Shown: positions 28,780 to 38,910, numbered from the stretch's first letter. The stretch is DNA of 64,000 nucleotides from Chromatiales bacterium (GCA_027076325.1 JALTJZ010000020.1:5240-69239), one strand, 5' to 3'. A program made the numbers and translations. Notes: generated by a model not told the origin, from the sequence alone.

Positions 28780-30522
28780 GTGAAACTCAGTGGTGGTGAG
28801 ATTGTTATTCAGGCGCTCAAAGATGAGGGTGTTGAATATGTATTTGGTTACCCCGGTGGTGCCGTGCTGCATATTTATGATGCGATATACAACCAGTCTG
28901 ATGTTGAACATATTCTTGTTCGCCATGAACAAGGTGCAACGCATGCCGCGGATGGCTATGCACGATCAACCGGTAAGCCCGGTGTTGTTCTTGTCACCTC
29001 GGGGCCGGGTGCAACTAACGCGATTACTGGCATTGCCACTGCACATCTGGACTCCATCCCTTTAATTGTTCTTACCGGGCAGGTTACCTCTGCCTTTATT
29101 GGTAGTGATGCTTTTCAGGAAGTGGACTCGGTTGGTATTAGTCGCCCCTGTGTAAAACACAATTTTCTGGTGAAACGGGTGGAAGACATTGCTGAAACCA
29201 TGAAGAAAGCATTCCATATTGCGACAACGGGCAGACCAGGCCCGGTTGTTGTGGATATACCCAAAGACATTACCGATCCAGCTATCAAGATTGATTATGT
29301 CTATCCTGAAAATTTAAATATTCGTTCCTACAACCCAACGGTGCAGGGCAATCAACGGCAAATTAAAAAGGCCGTTGAGCTTATTTTAGCGGCAAAACGG
29401 CCGATGATTTATAGTGGTGGTGGTGTAATTTTAAGTAATGCCAGTGAAGAACTGACCGCTTTTACCCAACAACTCGGTTTTCCAATTACCCAAACGCTAA
29501 TGGGGTTGGGTGCTTACCCAGCTTCAGGTAAAGAATCTCTTGGTATGCTGGGCATGCACGGCACTTATGAAGCGAATATGGCGATGCATGATTGTGACAC
29601 GCTGGTTGCCATTGGCGCACGTTTTGATGACCGTGTTACGGGTGAGCTGGAAAAATTCTGCCCACACGCAAAAATCATTCATGTTGATATTGACCCATCG
29701 TCGATTGCAAAAAATGTGCAGGTCGATGTGCCCATTGTGGGGGATGTCAAGCATGTTCTTGTTGAACTGAGTAAAGAGCTTAAACTCAACAAAAATAAAC
29801 CTGATACAAAAGCACTTGAAAAATGGTGGAAACAAATTGAAGGCTGGAAGGCCGGCAACTGTTTACGTTATGACCGAAACAGTGCATTGATTAAACCACA
29901 ATTTGTGGTTGAAGAATTGCACAAAGTGACTAACGGTGATGCATTTATAACCTCCGACGTGGGTCAGCACCAGATGTTTGCGGCACAGTTTTATCCTTTC
30001 GATAAACCACGCCAGTGGATAAACTCAGGTGGCCTGGGCACGATGGGCTTTGGTTTGCCTGCTGCACTGGGCGTGCAACTTGCGCATAAGGATGCCGTAG
30101 TTGCCTGTATTACGGGTGAAGCCAGCATCCAGATGTGTATTCAGGAATTATCCACTGCACTGCAATATGATTTACCGGTTAAAATTATCATGCTGAATAA
30201 CCGTTATATGGGTATGGTTCGGCAGTGGCAGGAATTTTTTTATGAAAGCCGCTATTCGCAATCCTATTTAAAGGCGTTGCCAGACTTTGTAAAACTGGCT
30301 GAAAGCTATGGTCATGTAGGTATGCAAATTGATAAACCGGCTGATGTGAATGGGGCTTTAACAGAAGCCTTTGCAATGAAAGATAAGCTGGTATTTATGG
30401 ACTTTATTACCGATCAGACCGAGAATGTTTACCCGATGATTGCAGCGGGCAAAGGGCATCATGAAATGCATTTGCAGGAAGAATGTATACCGGCTCAGTC
30501 TTCTGATAGAGAATTGGCATAG
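28780..30522 (+). CDS. ilvI: Acetolactate synthase, large (catalytic) subunit
   Basis: ThDP- and FAD-dependent enzyme catalysing the first shared step of valine, leucine and isoleucine synthesis. The ThDP Glu is in VRHEQGATHAADGYAR near the N-terminus, and later motifs NSGGLGTMGFGLPAALG and SIQMCIQELST frame the cofactor site. The ThDP motif reads GEAS instead of GDGS, a variation also seen as GEGS in pseudomonads. I prefer the GTG at 28780 (MKLSGGEIV), which has AAAGGTGA seven bases upstream; ATG 28762 has no ribosome site. It leads the ilvI-ilvH-ilvC operon. Confidence 0.95.
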   Translation: MKLSGGEIVIQALKDEGVEYVFGYPGGAVLHIYDAIYNQSDVEHILVRHEQGATHAADGYARSTGKPGVVLVTSGPGATNAITGIATAHLDSIPLIVLTGQVTSAFIGSDAFQEVDSVGISRPCVKHNFLVKRVEDIAETMKKAFHIATTGRPGPVVVDIPKDITDPAIKIDYVYPENLNIRSYNPTVQGNQRQIKKAVELILAAKRPMIYSGGGVILSNASEELTAFTQQLGFPITQTLMGLGAYPASGKESLGMLGMHGTYEANMAMHDCDTLVAIGARFDDRVTGELEKFCPHAKIIHVDIDPSSIAKNVQVDVPIVGDVKHVLVELSKELKLNKNKPDTKALEKWWKQIEGWKAGNCLRYDRNSALIKPQFVVEELHKVTNGDAFITSDVGQHQMFAAQFYPFDKPRQWINSGGLGTMGFGLPAALGVQLAHKDAVVACITGEASIQMCIQELSTALQYDLPVKIIMLNNRYMGMVRQWQEFFYESRYSQSYLKALPDFVKLAESYGHVGMQIDKPADVNGALTEAFAMKDKLVFMDFITDQTENVYPMIAAGKGHHEMHLQEECIPAQSSDRELA

Positions 30523-30533
30523 GGGTTGTTGAA

Positions 30534-31028
30534 GTGCGACATATAATTTCGATTTTAATTGAAAATGAAGCAGGTGCATTATCGCGTGTAGCCGGTTTAT
30601 TTTCAGCGCGTGGTTATAACATTGAATCACTCACTGTGGCGGTAACGGAGGACGCATCGTTATCACGTATGACAATTGTGACTTCGGGTTCAGAAAGCAT
30701 TATTGAACAAATCAATAAGCAATTAAATAAGCTGGTTGATGTGGTTAAAGTAGCTGATATTACTGAAGGTGCACACATTGAGCGTGAATTGATGATGGTG
30801 AAAGTAGATGCAAAAGAAGCGGCAAGCCGTGACGAATTGCAGCGATTAGCAGATATATTTAAAGGGCGAATCGTTGATGTATCAGATAATATCTTTACTG
30901 TTGAATTAACCGGTGAAGGTGAAAAGCTGGACTCATTTCTAAAAGCATTGAATGATGTGTCAATTATTGAAACGGTTCGTTCAGGTGCAACAGGCATTGC
31001 GCGTGGCAAGAAAGCATTACAAGTTTAA
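30534..31028 (+). CDS. ilvH: Acetolactate synthase, small (regulatory) subunit
   Basis: Regulatory subunit that activates the large subunit and confers valine feedback inhibition. An N-terminal ACT domain (residues 1-75) starts RHIISILIENEAGALSRVAGLFSARGYNIESL; its glycine and asparagine residues GALSRVAGLF form the effector site. The C-terminal ACT-like half includes DELQRLADIFKGRIVDVS. Length 164 aa is standard. Translation begins at GTG 30534, 11 bases after the ilvI stop. Confidence 0.95.
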   Translation: MRHIISILIENEAGALSRVAGLFSARGYNIESLTVAVTEDASLSRMTIVTSGSESIIEQINKQLNKLVDVVKVADITEGAHIERELMMVKVDAKEAASRDELQRLADIFKGRIVDVSDNIFTVELTGEGEKLDSFLKALNDVSIIETVRSGATGIARGKKALQV

Positions 31029-31046
31029 AATTTAATATTAGCTTAG

Positions 31047-32099
<1,053 letters not shown>

Positions 32100-32119
32100 T
32101 AGAGATTTTGTATCATATT

Positions 32120-32280
32120 AGGGGTTGTTTATCTTTCAGATGTTAGGCTGATTTTGAGAAAATTTTAGCTCGGACAAGGCATTTTTTACGTACCACTGCA
32201 CGCCATTGGTAGTAAAAAATAACGTAGGCAGGGTTAAAATTAGCCAAAAGCAGGCAATAGATGAAAGATCAACAGCCCCT
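32120..32280. mobile_element. Long imperfect palindrome, MITE-like element
   Basis: About 160 bp whose two halves are inverted copies of each other along most of their length. The ends are AGGGGTTGTTTATCTTTC and, inverted, AGGGGCTGTTGATCTTTC; the arms remain alignable inward through ATTTT and TACGT..ATTTTTTAC motifs to a short centre near 32200. No reading frame is present and no clear target duplication could be identified. This architecture fits a non-autonomous miniature transposable element or a large hairpin-forming repeat. Confidence 0.6.
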
Positions 32281-32293
32281 CATGTAATACCAT

Positions 32294-32323
32294 AAAAAAG
32301 CCGGACTATAGCCCGGCTTTTTT
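32294..32323 (+). terminator. Rho-independent terminator after ilvC
   Basis: Eleven-base-pair stem AAAAAAGCCGG / CCGGCTTTTTT with an 8-base loop. It lies downstream of ilvC and the palindromic element. Its A-rich and T-rich flanks make it potentially bidirectional, but no minus-strand gene ends here. It separates ilvIHC from psd-pssA. Confidence 0.9.
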
Positions 32324-32407
32324 ACTGTCACTTATGCTATTTTGTTTAGTGACCGTTTTTTCTTTGCAGTCACTTGTAATGTTTTATTTAATTATTGTTG
32401 ATTATTT

Positions 32408-33004
32408 ATGGTTGCTCGCGAATCTTTTCGTTATATTCTTCCTGTTGTGGCTGTTGCTGTGTTGTTGCAATACAGCTTTCATTTTTATGCTATCCCGTTC
32501 TGGGCATTAGCCCTTTTTCTAATGTATCTATTTCGTGATTCAAATAACACACCCGCGTCTGCACCACTTGCCGTATTAAGCCCGGTTGACTCTGTGGTTA
32601 AATCGGTAACAAAAGCCTTCGACCCCTATCTTGAACGTGAGGCTGTTTGTGTTGAGTTTGAGATGGCGCTAACCGATCCGTATACTTTATATAGTGTCAC
32701 CGAAGGTAAAATTGCCAATTTCTGGATGCAGCCAAAAGGTGAGCATAAAGGTGGGGCAAGAGCCGTCTGGATTCAAACAGATGAAGGTGATGACGTGGTA
32801 ATGGAAGTATATGCCAGTCGTAGTGGGCAAATTATGTGTTATTACGCGGCGGGAGAACGCGTTGGCCAGGGCAAAAAATGTGGTTTTTTACCGTTTGGTT
32901 CAAAAGTTATTCTTTATCTTCCTGAAACCAGTCTTGTTGATGTTAAGCCGGGCGAGCATGTGGTTGCGGGTAAGGATATTGTTGCGCATTGGCCACGATC
33001 TTGA
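32408..33004 (+). CDS. psd: Phosphatidylserine decarboxylase, short form
   Basis: Makes phosphatidylethanolamine from phosphatidylserine. The 198-residue protein lacks the long N-terminal part of E. coli Psd and resembles the short Psd-A/archaeal-like type. Two hydrophobic segments occupy residues 8-42. The self-cleavage and pyruvoyl site is the GS of KKCGFLPFGSKVILYLP (about residues 157-173), where Ser would become the pyruvoyl group. Its neighbour pssA encodes the preceding enzyme, supporting the assignment. It starts at ATG 32408; the ribosome site is weak. Confidence 0.9.
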   Translation: MVARESFRYILPVVAVAVLLQYSFHFYAIPFWALALFLMYLFRDSNNTPASAPLAVLSPVDSVVKSVTKAFDPYLEREAVCVEFEMALTDPYTLYSVTEGKIANFWMQPKGEHKGGARAVWIQTDEGDDVVMEVYASRSGQIMCYYAAGERVGQGKKCGFLPFGSKVILYLPETSLVDVKPGEHVVAGKDIVAHWPRS

Positions 33005-33018
33005 GGTAAACTTAAAGC

Positions 33019-33840
33019 ATGATAACTGAAAACAAAACTGTAAAGTCAAAAAGACGTCGTGGTATTTATTTACTGCCCAACCTTTTTACCACGGCTGCTT
33101 TATTTGCAGGTTACTATGCTATTGTTGCCGCAATGCAGGATCGTTTTGAAGCGGCAGCCATCGCTATTTTTGTTGCGATGATTCTGGATGGTTTGGACGG
33201 TCGGGTTGCCCGAATGACTAACACCCAAAGTGACTTTGGTGCGCAGTACGACAGCCTTGCAGATTTGGCTTCATTTGGTATTGCACCATCTTTAGTGATG
33301 TATCAATGGGCGTTGAGTGACCTTGGCAAGCTGGGCTGGTTAGCGGCCTTTATTTATACAGCGAGTGCGGCATTGCGCCTGGCACGTTTTAATACTCAGG
33401 TGGGTACAGCCGATAAAAATTATTTTCAGGGTCTGGCCAGTCCTGCGGCAGCCGCAATTATTGCCGGTCTGGTTTGGGTTGGCAATGATCATATTGAACC
33501 TGGGCGAGCAATGAATATTGCGTCTCTTGTTCTTACAGCGGTGGTTGGGTTATTAATGGTAAGCAATTTCCGCTACCACAGTTTTAAAGGTATCGACCTG
33601 CGCGGTAAGGTACCATTTATCAGGATACTGCTCTTTGTATTAGTAATTGTACTGATAACGTACGATCCTCCCATTGTTTTATTTACGGTCTTTTTTGGCT
33701 ATGCTTTATCAGGCCCAATTATGACCCTGATTCAATTAAGACAACGCCGTGTACAACGTAAAAAAGCACGCAAATTTGCTGAACAAACGGACTTAACGGG
33801 TGCGGATCAAGGGGTAGCTGAATCTGATGAGGCAAAATAA
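33019..33840 (+). CDS. pssA: CDP-diacylglycerol--serine O-phosphatidyltransferase (type II)
   Basis: Integral membrane enzyme that forms phosphatidylserine from CDP-diacylglycerol and serine. The CDP-alcohol transferase signature is DGLDGRVARM...GAQYDSLADL, with all Asp residues in place (about residues 57-82). About seven hydrophobic segments follow and the C-terminus is a 35-residue charged tail (QLRQRRVQRKKARKFAEQ). It lies 14 bases after psd, forming a two-gene phosphatidylethanolamine operon inside the branched-chain amino-acid locus, an order conserved in several gammaproteobacteria. Confidence 0.94.
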   Translation: MITENKTVKSKRRRGIYLLPNLFTTAALFAGYYAIVAAMQDRFEAAAIAIFVAMILDGLDGRVARMTNTQSDFGAQYDSLADLASFGIAPSLVMYQWALSDLGKLGWLAAFIYTASAALRLARFNTQVGTADKNYFQGLASPAAAAIIAGLVWVGNDHIEPGRAMNIASLVLTAVVGLLMVSNFRYHSFKGIDLRGKVPFIRILLFVLVIVLITYDPPIVLFTVFFGYALSGPIMTLIQLRQRRVQRKKARKFAEQTDLTGADQGVAESDEAK

Positions 33841-33870
33841 TAATAAACTCGATTAAATCACCTAAAAAAC

Positions 33871-33899
33871 TTGGCAAATTAAGTAATACAGATTATAGT
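33871..33899 (+). promoter_or_regulatory. Sigma-70 promoter of leuA
   Basis: TTGGCA at 33871-33876, a 17-bp spacer, and TATAGT at 33894-33899. The predicted start is near 33906, giving a leader of about 270 bases before leuA that contains a leucine-rich reading frame and a hairpin. Confidence 0.7.
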
Positions 33900-33906
33900 T
33901 AATCGT

Positions 33907-34044
33907 ATGTATACTCGGAAGACAACAGCACAACCTTTATCGGCTAGGACATCGACATTCAGTCGTGTGCCTGCGCAAATGATGATCGCCGCATCTGTTT
34001 CTCTTGCTTTACTACTCTTAAGCCTCAGTCTGCTTGCCCTGTAG
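33907..34044 (+). CDS. leuL: Leucine-rich leader peptide of leuA
   Basis: A short open frame in the leuA leader ends SVSLALLLLSLSLLAL: nine of its last fourteen codons are leucine, using CTT, TTA, CTA, CTC and CTG. The frame is open from ATG 33907 (45 residues; nearly at the transcript start, so it would be almost leaderless), with internal ATG codons at 33979 and 33982 that would give a 20-21 residue peptide like classical leader peptides. I cannot see a strong ribosome site before any of them. The stop TAG lies in the loop of a hairpin. Regulation by leucyl-tRNA supply is inferred. Confidence 0.6.
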   Translation: MYTRKTTAQPLSARTSTFSRVPAQMMIAASVSLALLLLSLSLLAL

Positions 34045-34049
34045 GGCAA
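34034..34049 (+). promoter_or_regulatory. Hairpin overlapping the end of the leuA leader peptide
   Basis: TTGCCC / GGGCAA stem with a TGTA loop covering the last leader codons and the stop. A ribosome stalled on the leucine run would change its folding. A second stem GCGTC / GACGC is at about 34066-34082. Neither is followed by a real T-tract, so a standard intrinsic terminator is not evident here. Confidence 0.45.
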
Positions 34050-34173
34050 AATTTCAAGCTGACAGCGTCAAATGGCGACGCAAAACCCCATAAAATAAGT
34101 TAAATTATCCTTACAATATACGTTTAAGGATGGGCATTGAGCCATGTATAATGGCTTTTAAGAGGAAGCAATT

Positions 34174-35739
34174 ATGTCAAATTCCAGTTCCAAATCAGAT
34201 TCAATTATTATTTTTGATACCACCTTGCGCGATGGCGAGCAAAGCCCCGGTGCCTCCATGACACTGGATGAAAAGGTGCGTATTGCCAGAGCTTTAGAAC
34301 GTATGCATGTTGATGTGATTGAAGCTGGTTTTCCCATCGCATCACAAGGTGATTTTGAGTCGGTTCAGGCTGTAGCCAATACCATTAAAGACAGTACGGT
34401 TTGCGGTTTAGCGCGTGCATTGGACAAAGATATTCAGCGTGCAGGCGAAGCTTTAAAAAATGCTAATGCTGGTCGTATTCATACCTTTATTGCAACTTCA
34501 CCTATCCACATGAAACAAAAATTGCGCATGGAGCCTGATCAGGTCATTGAACAAGCCGTTAAAGCGGTAAGGCTGGCTCGGCAGTTTACCGATGATGTGG
34601 AATTTTCGCCCGAAGATGCGGGTCGATCTGATTTAGACTTTTTATGCCGGGTGTTAGATGCTGTCATTGATGCTGGCGCAACCACGGTGAATATTCCTGA
34701 TACGGTTGGCTATAATTTACCAGACCAATTTGGCAAGCTGATTTATAGCTTGCGTGAAAAAGTAAGTAATTCAGATAAAGCCATTTTCTCCGTACATTGT
34801 CATAACGACCTGGGTTTGGCTGTGGCCAATTCCCTGTCAGCCGTAATGAATGGTGCACGGCAGGTGGAATGCACTATTAATGGTTTGGGCGAGCGTGCAG
34901 GTAATGCATCATTGGAAGAAGTGGTGATGGCGGTACGAACCCGTAAAGATTTATTTACTGCTAATGTTAATCATATTGATAGTACCCAGATTATAAACTG
35001 CTCACGTTTGGTATCGGGTATTACCGGTTTTGCGGTACAACCGAACAAAGCCATTGTTGGAGCCAATGCCTTTGCACATGAGTCCGGCATTCATCAGGAT
35101 GGCGTATTAAAAAATCGCGAGACTTACGAAATCATGCGAGCAGAAGATGTAGGCTTAACCACCAACCGAATGGTATTAGGTAAACACTCCGGGCGCAATG
35201 CATTTAAAACCCGTTTAGCCGAATTAGGTGTGGAATTTAAGTCAGAAGATGAATTAAACACCGCCTTCTCCAGTTTTAAAGATCTGGCCGATAAAAAACA
35301 TGAAATTTATGATGATGACTTGCAGGCATTGGTAACCGAAGCAAACCTGGAAACTGAAAACGAACGCTTGCGTCTGGTTTCAATGAAAGTCTGTTCAGAA
35401 ACCGGTGAAAAACCCAATGCAGAATTAACGTTGATGTTTGACGGCAAGGAAGTTGTGGCGCATTCAACGGGTGGTGGCCCGGTAGATGCAGTATTTAAAG
35501 CACTTGAGTCGGTGATAAACAGTGGTACTGAATTACTGCTGTATTCAGTTAACAATATTACCAGTGGGACAGACGCACAAGGTGAAGTAACCGTACGTCT
35601 GGAACGGGGTGGGCGTATTGTTAATGGGCAAGGTGCCGATACAGATATTGTTATTGCTTCAGCAAAGGCTTATATCAATGCCTTGAATAAAATTATGGAA
35701 CCAGGTGAACGAGCACATCCGCAAGCGGCAGATGTGTAA
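34174..35739 (+). CDS. leuA: 2-isopropylmalate synthase
   Basis: First committed enzyme of leucine synthesis: condenses acetyl-CoA with 2-oxoisovalerate. The HMGL-like TIM-barrel begins [16 protein letters not shown] (about residues 13-28), with metal-binding His pair in [15 protein letters not shown] and the conserved [10 protein letters not shown]. The C-terminal LeuA regulatory domain (from about residue 395) carries the leucine-feedback site, including [13 protein letters not shown]. 521 aa is normal. AGAGGAAG precedes the ATG at good distance. Confidence 0.97.
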   Translation: MSNSSSKSDSIIIFDTTLRDGEQSPGASMTLDEKVRIARALERMHVDVIEAGFPIASQGDFESVQAVANTIKDSTVCGLARALDKDIQRAGEALKNANAGRIHTFIATSPIHMKQKLRMEPDQVIEQAVKAVRLARQFTDDVEFSPEDAGRSDLDFLCRVLDAVIDAGATTVNIPDTVGYNLPDQFGKLIYSLREKVSNSDKAIFSVHCHNDLGLAVANSLSAVMNGARQVECTINGLGERAGNASLEEVVMAVRTRKDLFTANVNHIDSTQIINCSRLVSGITGFAVQPNKAIVGANAFAHESGIHQDGVLKNRETYEIMRAEDVGLTTNRMVLGKHSGRNAFKTRLAELGVEFKSEDELNTAFSSFKDLADKKHEIYDDDLQALVTEANLETENERLRLVSMKVCSETGEKPNAELTLMFDGKEVVAHSTGGGPVDAVFKALESVINSGTELLLYSVNNITSGTDAQGEVTVRLERGGRIVNGQGADTDIVIASAKAYINALNKIMEPGERAHPQAADV

Positions 35740-35767
35740 TTTCTGGCAATTGCTATATATTTAAAAA

Positions 35768-36553
35768 ATGAAATTACTTAATTCCACACAACTTGCCTGT
35801 TTAGAAGCAATGGATATTGATGTGTGGGTGCCGCGTGAAGAAACCAAACAGTTAGTTGAAATGCCGGTTGTTGATACTAAAGCGAGCTTACCTGAATCTG
35901 AGGTTGAATCTATACCCGTTGATTTACAGCCCATTACAGAAACCGAAAAAAAAGAAGTTGTAGAGCTACAGCCTGAACCCCTGGTGCCAGCCGACTGGAA
36001 TGGATTACGACAGATGGTTTCAAGTTGCCAGCAATGTGCGTTGCATACCACACGCACACAAACTGTTTTTGGCTCAGGCAACCAGAATGCAGACTGGCTT
36101 ATTATTGGTGATATCCCCAGTGTAGCCGATGACCAGCATGGGGAAATATTTACTGACCAAGGTGGAGAGTTGCTAACAGCCATGCTAAAAGCCATTGGCC
36201 TGACACGGCAGCAGGTTTATATTACTAATGCATTAAAGTGTTTACCACCGAATAACCGCGAGCCCGAAGCTGATGAATCAGAAGCCTGCCTGCAATATTT
36301 ACAACAACAAATTACATTGCTCAAGCCAAAATTAATTTTGGTGATTGGTCGCAACGCTGCACAGCTCTTACTTAAAACACACTCCACCATGGCAAGGTTG
36401 CGGCAGAAAGTACACACATTGGATGGTATCAATGTACCGGTCGTGGTTACTTATCATCCGGCTTATTTATTAAATATGCCAGCTGATAAAGAAAAAGCAT
36501 GGCAAGACTTGCTGCTGGCTAAAAAAACAATTTCTGCAACGACTGTATTGTAA
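35768..36553 (+). CDS. Uracil-DNA-glycosylase-fold protein in the holD position
   Basis: The C-terminal part (about 75-261) belongs to the family-4 UDG superfamily: Fe-S cysteines Cys87, Cys90, Cys158 and Cys174 are spaced as in that family, and HPAYLL (230-235) matches the second active-site motif. The first motif, normally GEAPG, reads GDIPS (114-118). The N-terminus has a separate short motif LACLEAMDIDVWVPRE, then a 45-residue acidic linker. E. coli holD (DNA polymerase III psi) also begins with a Leu/Ile/Trp peptide that binds the clamp loader, has a UDG-like fold, and lies just before rimI. This protein could therefore be a psi-like subunit rather than, or as well as, a glycosylase. Confidence 0.75.
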   Translation: MKLLNSTQLACLEAMDIDVWVPREETKQLVEMPVVDTKASLPESEVESIPVDLQPITETEKKEVVELQPEPLVPADWNGLRQMVSSCQQCALHTTRTQTVFGSGNQNADWLIIGDIPSVADDQHGEIFTDQGGELLTAMLKAIGLTRQQVYITNALKCLPPNNREPEADESEACLQYLQQQITLLKPKLILVIGRNAAQLLLKTHSTMARLRQKVHTLDGINVPVVVTYHPAYLLNMPADKEKAWQDLLLAKKTISATTVL

Positions 36554-36569
36554 AAAGGTATTAAGGGAT

Positions 36570-37046
36570 ATGAGTGCAGTATTAGATAGTAATCGAAATG
36601 GATTTTCGCCAATGCGAATGAGTGATATTGATGAAATCATGGAAATTGAACGGAGTCTGTATGATTACCCGTGGACAGAATCTATTTTTGCAGACTGTAT
36701 TCAGGTGGGTTATTCGTGCTGGGCCTATATACAAAATTACCAAATACAGGCGTATTGTGTATTGTCTGCCGCTGCTGGCGAAGCTCATATTTTAACATTG
36801 TGCGTACATAAAGACTTTCAGGGGCAGGGTATTGGAAAGTTACTGTTAGAACACCTGATTGATCTGGCGAAAGACCATCGAGCCGAAGTTTTATTGCTTG
36901 AAGTGCGTCCCTCAAATACCACCGCAGTGCATTTGTACCATAAATACGGTTTTAATGAAGTTGGTACGCGCAAAGCGTATTACCCGGCTAAAGATGGTCG
37001 TGAAGATGCATTGATTATGGCATTAGACCTCAGTTTCGATACCTGA
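36570..37046 (+). CDS. rimI: Ribosomal-protein-S18-alanine N-acetyltransferase
   Basis: GNAT-fold enzyme that acetylates the N-terminal alanine of ribosomal protein S18. The acetyl-CoA pyrophosphate loop is QGQGIGKLLLEHL (about residues 87-99), and LLLEVRPSNTTAVHLYHKYGFNEVGTRKAYY covers the RimI-typical beta-bulge and C-terminal Tyr-rich region (named by Arg, Asn and Tyr residues). Length 158 aa is normal. It starts 16 bases after the UDG-fold gene, matching the holD-rimI order of enterics, and prfC follows. Confidence 0.94.
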   Translation: MSAVLDSNRNGFSPMRMSDIDEIMEIERSLYDYPWTESIFADCIQVGYSCWAYIQNYQIQAYCVLSAAAGEAHILTLCVHKDFQGQGIGKLLLEHLIDLAKDHRAEVLLLEVRPSNTTAVHLYHKYGFNEVGTRKAYYPAKDGREDALIMALDLSFDT

Positions 37047-37246
37047 GCCTGGTTTCAAGCAAAAAATCTTCTTTAAACTAGAAATAAATTCACAGGTTGG
37101 AACTAGCTATCGCTCGCCCCAACCTTATTGTATGAATTGGGTGGTCTTTAATCGATTAGGGCAAGCCTAATTTATTAAGCAAAATATCACGTCATCATGG
37201 TAAAATATGCCTTTTTATATCAAACAGATAGAAAACTTATTTCAGT

Positions 37247-38827
37247 ATGTCAGACTTTATTCAACAAATGCTCCGTCGTCGTACCTTTGCGATTATTTCC
37301 CATCCGGATGCGGGTAAAACAACCTTAACGGAAAAGCTGCTTTTATACGGTGGTGCAATTCAGTCTGCAGGAACAGTCAAAGGTCGCAAGGCCGATAAGC
37401 ATGCCACATCCGACTGGATGGAGATGGAAAAAGAACGCGGTATATCTGTTTCATCTGCGGTCATGCAATTTCCCTATCGTGACAAAATTATTAACCTGTT
37501 AGACACGCCGGGTCACGAAGACTTCTCCGAAGATACTTATCGGGTATTAACCGCAGTGGATTCAGCTTTGATGGTCATTGACGTTGCTAAAGGTGTTGAA
37601 GAACGCACAGTTAAATTAATGGAAGTGTGCCGTTTACGTGACACCCCCATTTTAACTTTTATAAACAAACTCGACCGTGAAGGTCGTGAACCCATTGACT
37701 TACTCGATGAAGTTGAAAGTGTATTAAAAATTGAATGTGCGCCCATTACCTGGCCGATAGGTATGGGTAAACGTTTTAAAGGGGTTTATCATTTATATAA
37801 AGACAGCGTACATTTATTCAGCGCCACTCACGGTGGTAAAATTAATGTGGGTGAGGTAATCGAAGGGCTCGATAACCCAAGACTGGATGAAGTGCTTGGT
37901 GATATGGCCGCAGAGCTGCGTGAAGAAATTGAACTGGTAAAGGGTGCCAGCCATACGTTTGACAAAGAAGCGCTGTTGTCCGGTAAACAAACACCGGTCT
38001 TTTTTGGTTCAGCAATTAACAACTTTGGTATTGATGAGTTACTGGAATATTTTTCAGATGAAGCACCGGCTCCACTCGCCCGCGAAAGTAAAGAGCGTAA
38101 AGTGCAACCGGATGAAAGCAGCTTTTCCGGTTTTGTATTTAAGATTCAGGCTAATATGGATCCATCACACCGTGATCGGATTGCGTTTTTACGCATTTGT
38201 TCGGGTACTTACGAAAAAGGTATGAAGATGCGTCATGTGCGCATTAACAAAGATATTAAAGTTGGTAATGCCATTACCTTTATGGCCAGTGAACGTGGGC
38301 ATGTTGAACAAGCTTATCCGGGTGACATAATTGGCTTGCATAATCATGGTTCGATTCAGATTGGTGATACCTTTACCCAGGGTGAAGATTTAAAATTTAC
38401 CGGTATTCCCAATTTTGCACCAGAGTTGTTTCGCCGGGTACGGTTAAAAGACCCACTCAAATTAAAACAGTTACAAAAAGGGCTGGATCAACTCAGTGAA
38501 GAAGGCGCAACACAGGTATTCCGACCACTTAATAATAATGATGTCATCGTCGGTGCTGTCGGTGTATTGCAGTTTGAAGTAGTCGCAGCGCGCTTGAAGA
38601 GTGAATACCGAGTGGATTGCACATTTGAAGCCGTTAATGTATCGGTTGCCCGCTGGGTTGAATGTGATGACACAAAAATGCTGGAAGATTTTAAAAACAA
38701 AGCAGCAGATAATCTGGCGCTGGATGCCTCCCAAAGCCTCACTTATTTAGCGCCCACGCGGGTCAATCTCGATTTAACCATTGAACGCTGGCCGGATGTA
38801 CGCTTCTTTGCAACCCGGGAGCATTAA
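37247..38827 (+). CDS. prfC: Peptide chain release factor 3
   Basis: Translational GTPase that removes RF1/RF2 from the ribosome after peptide release. G1 is [14 protein letters not shown] (about residues 18-31), G3 is [14 protein letters not shown] and G4 is [13 protein letters not shown]. The effector region holds [12 protein letters not shown]. Domain II and the RF3-specific C-terminal domain are complete. 526 aa is standard. It lies 200 bp after rimI; that spacer holds an imperfect AGGTTGG/CCAACCT inverted pair but no further feature. Confidence 0.97.
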   Translation: MSDFIQQMLRRRTFAIISHPDAGKTTLTEKLLLYGGAIQSAGTVKGRKADKHATSDWMEMEKERGISVSSAVMQFPYRDKIINLLDTPGHEDFSEDTYRVLTAVDSALMVIDVAKGVEERTVKLMEVCRLRDTPILTFINKLDREGREPIDLLDEVESVLKIECAPITWPIGMGKRFKGVYHLYKDSVHLFSATHGGKINVGEVIEGLDNPRLDEVLGDMAAELREEIELVKGASHTFDKEALLSGKQTPVFFGSAINNFGIDELLEYFSDEAPAPLARESKERKVQPDESSFSGFVFKIQANMDPSHRDRIAFLRICSGTYEKGMKMRHVRINKDIKVGNAITFMASERGHVEQAYPGDIIGLHNHGSIQIGDTFTQGEDLKFTGIPNFAPELFRRVRLKDPLKLKQLQKGLDQLSEEGATQVFRPLNNNDVIVGAVGVLQFEVVAARLKSEYRVDCTFEAVNVSVARWVECDDTKMLEDFKNKAADNLALDASQSLTYLAPTRVNLDLTIERWPDVRFFATREH

Positions 38828-38848
38828 TTTTGCATATCAAATATCAAT

Positions 38849-38872
38849 AAAAGCAGCATATAGCTGCTTTTT
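38849..38872 (+). terminator. Rho-independent terminator after prfC
   Basis: Stem AAAAGCAGC / GCTGCTTTT with an ATATA loop ending in a T run, 21 bases after the prfC stop. Confidence 0.92.
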
Positions 38873-38910
38873 CATTATTAATCAATAACTTAAAAATAAC
38901 TTCATCCGGC

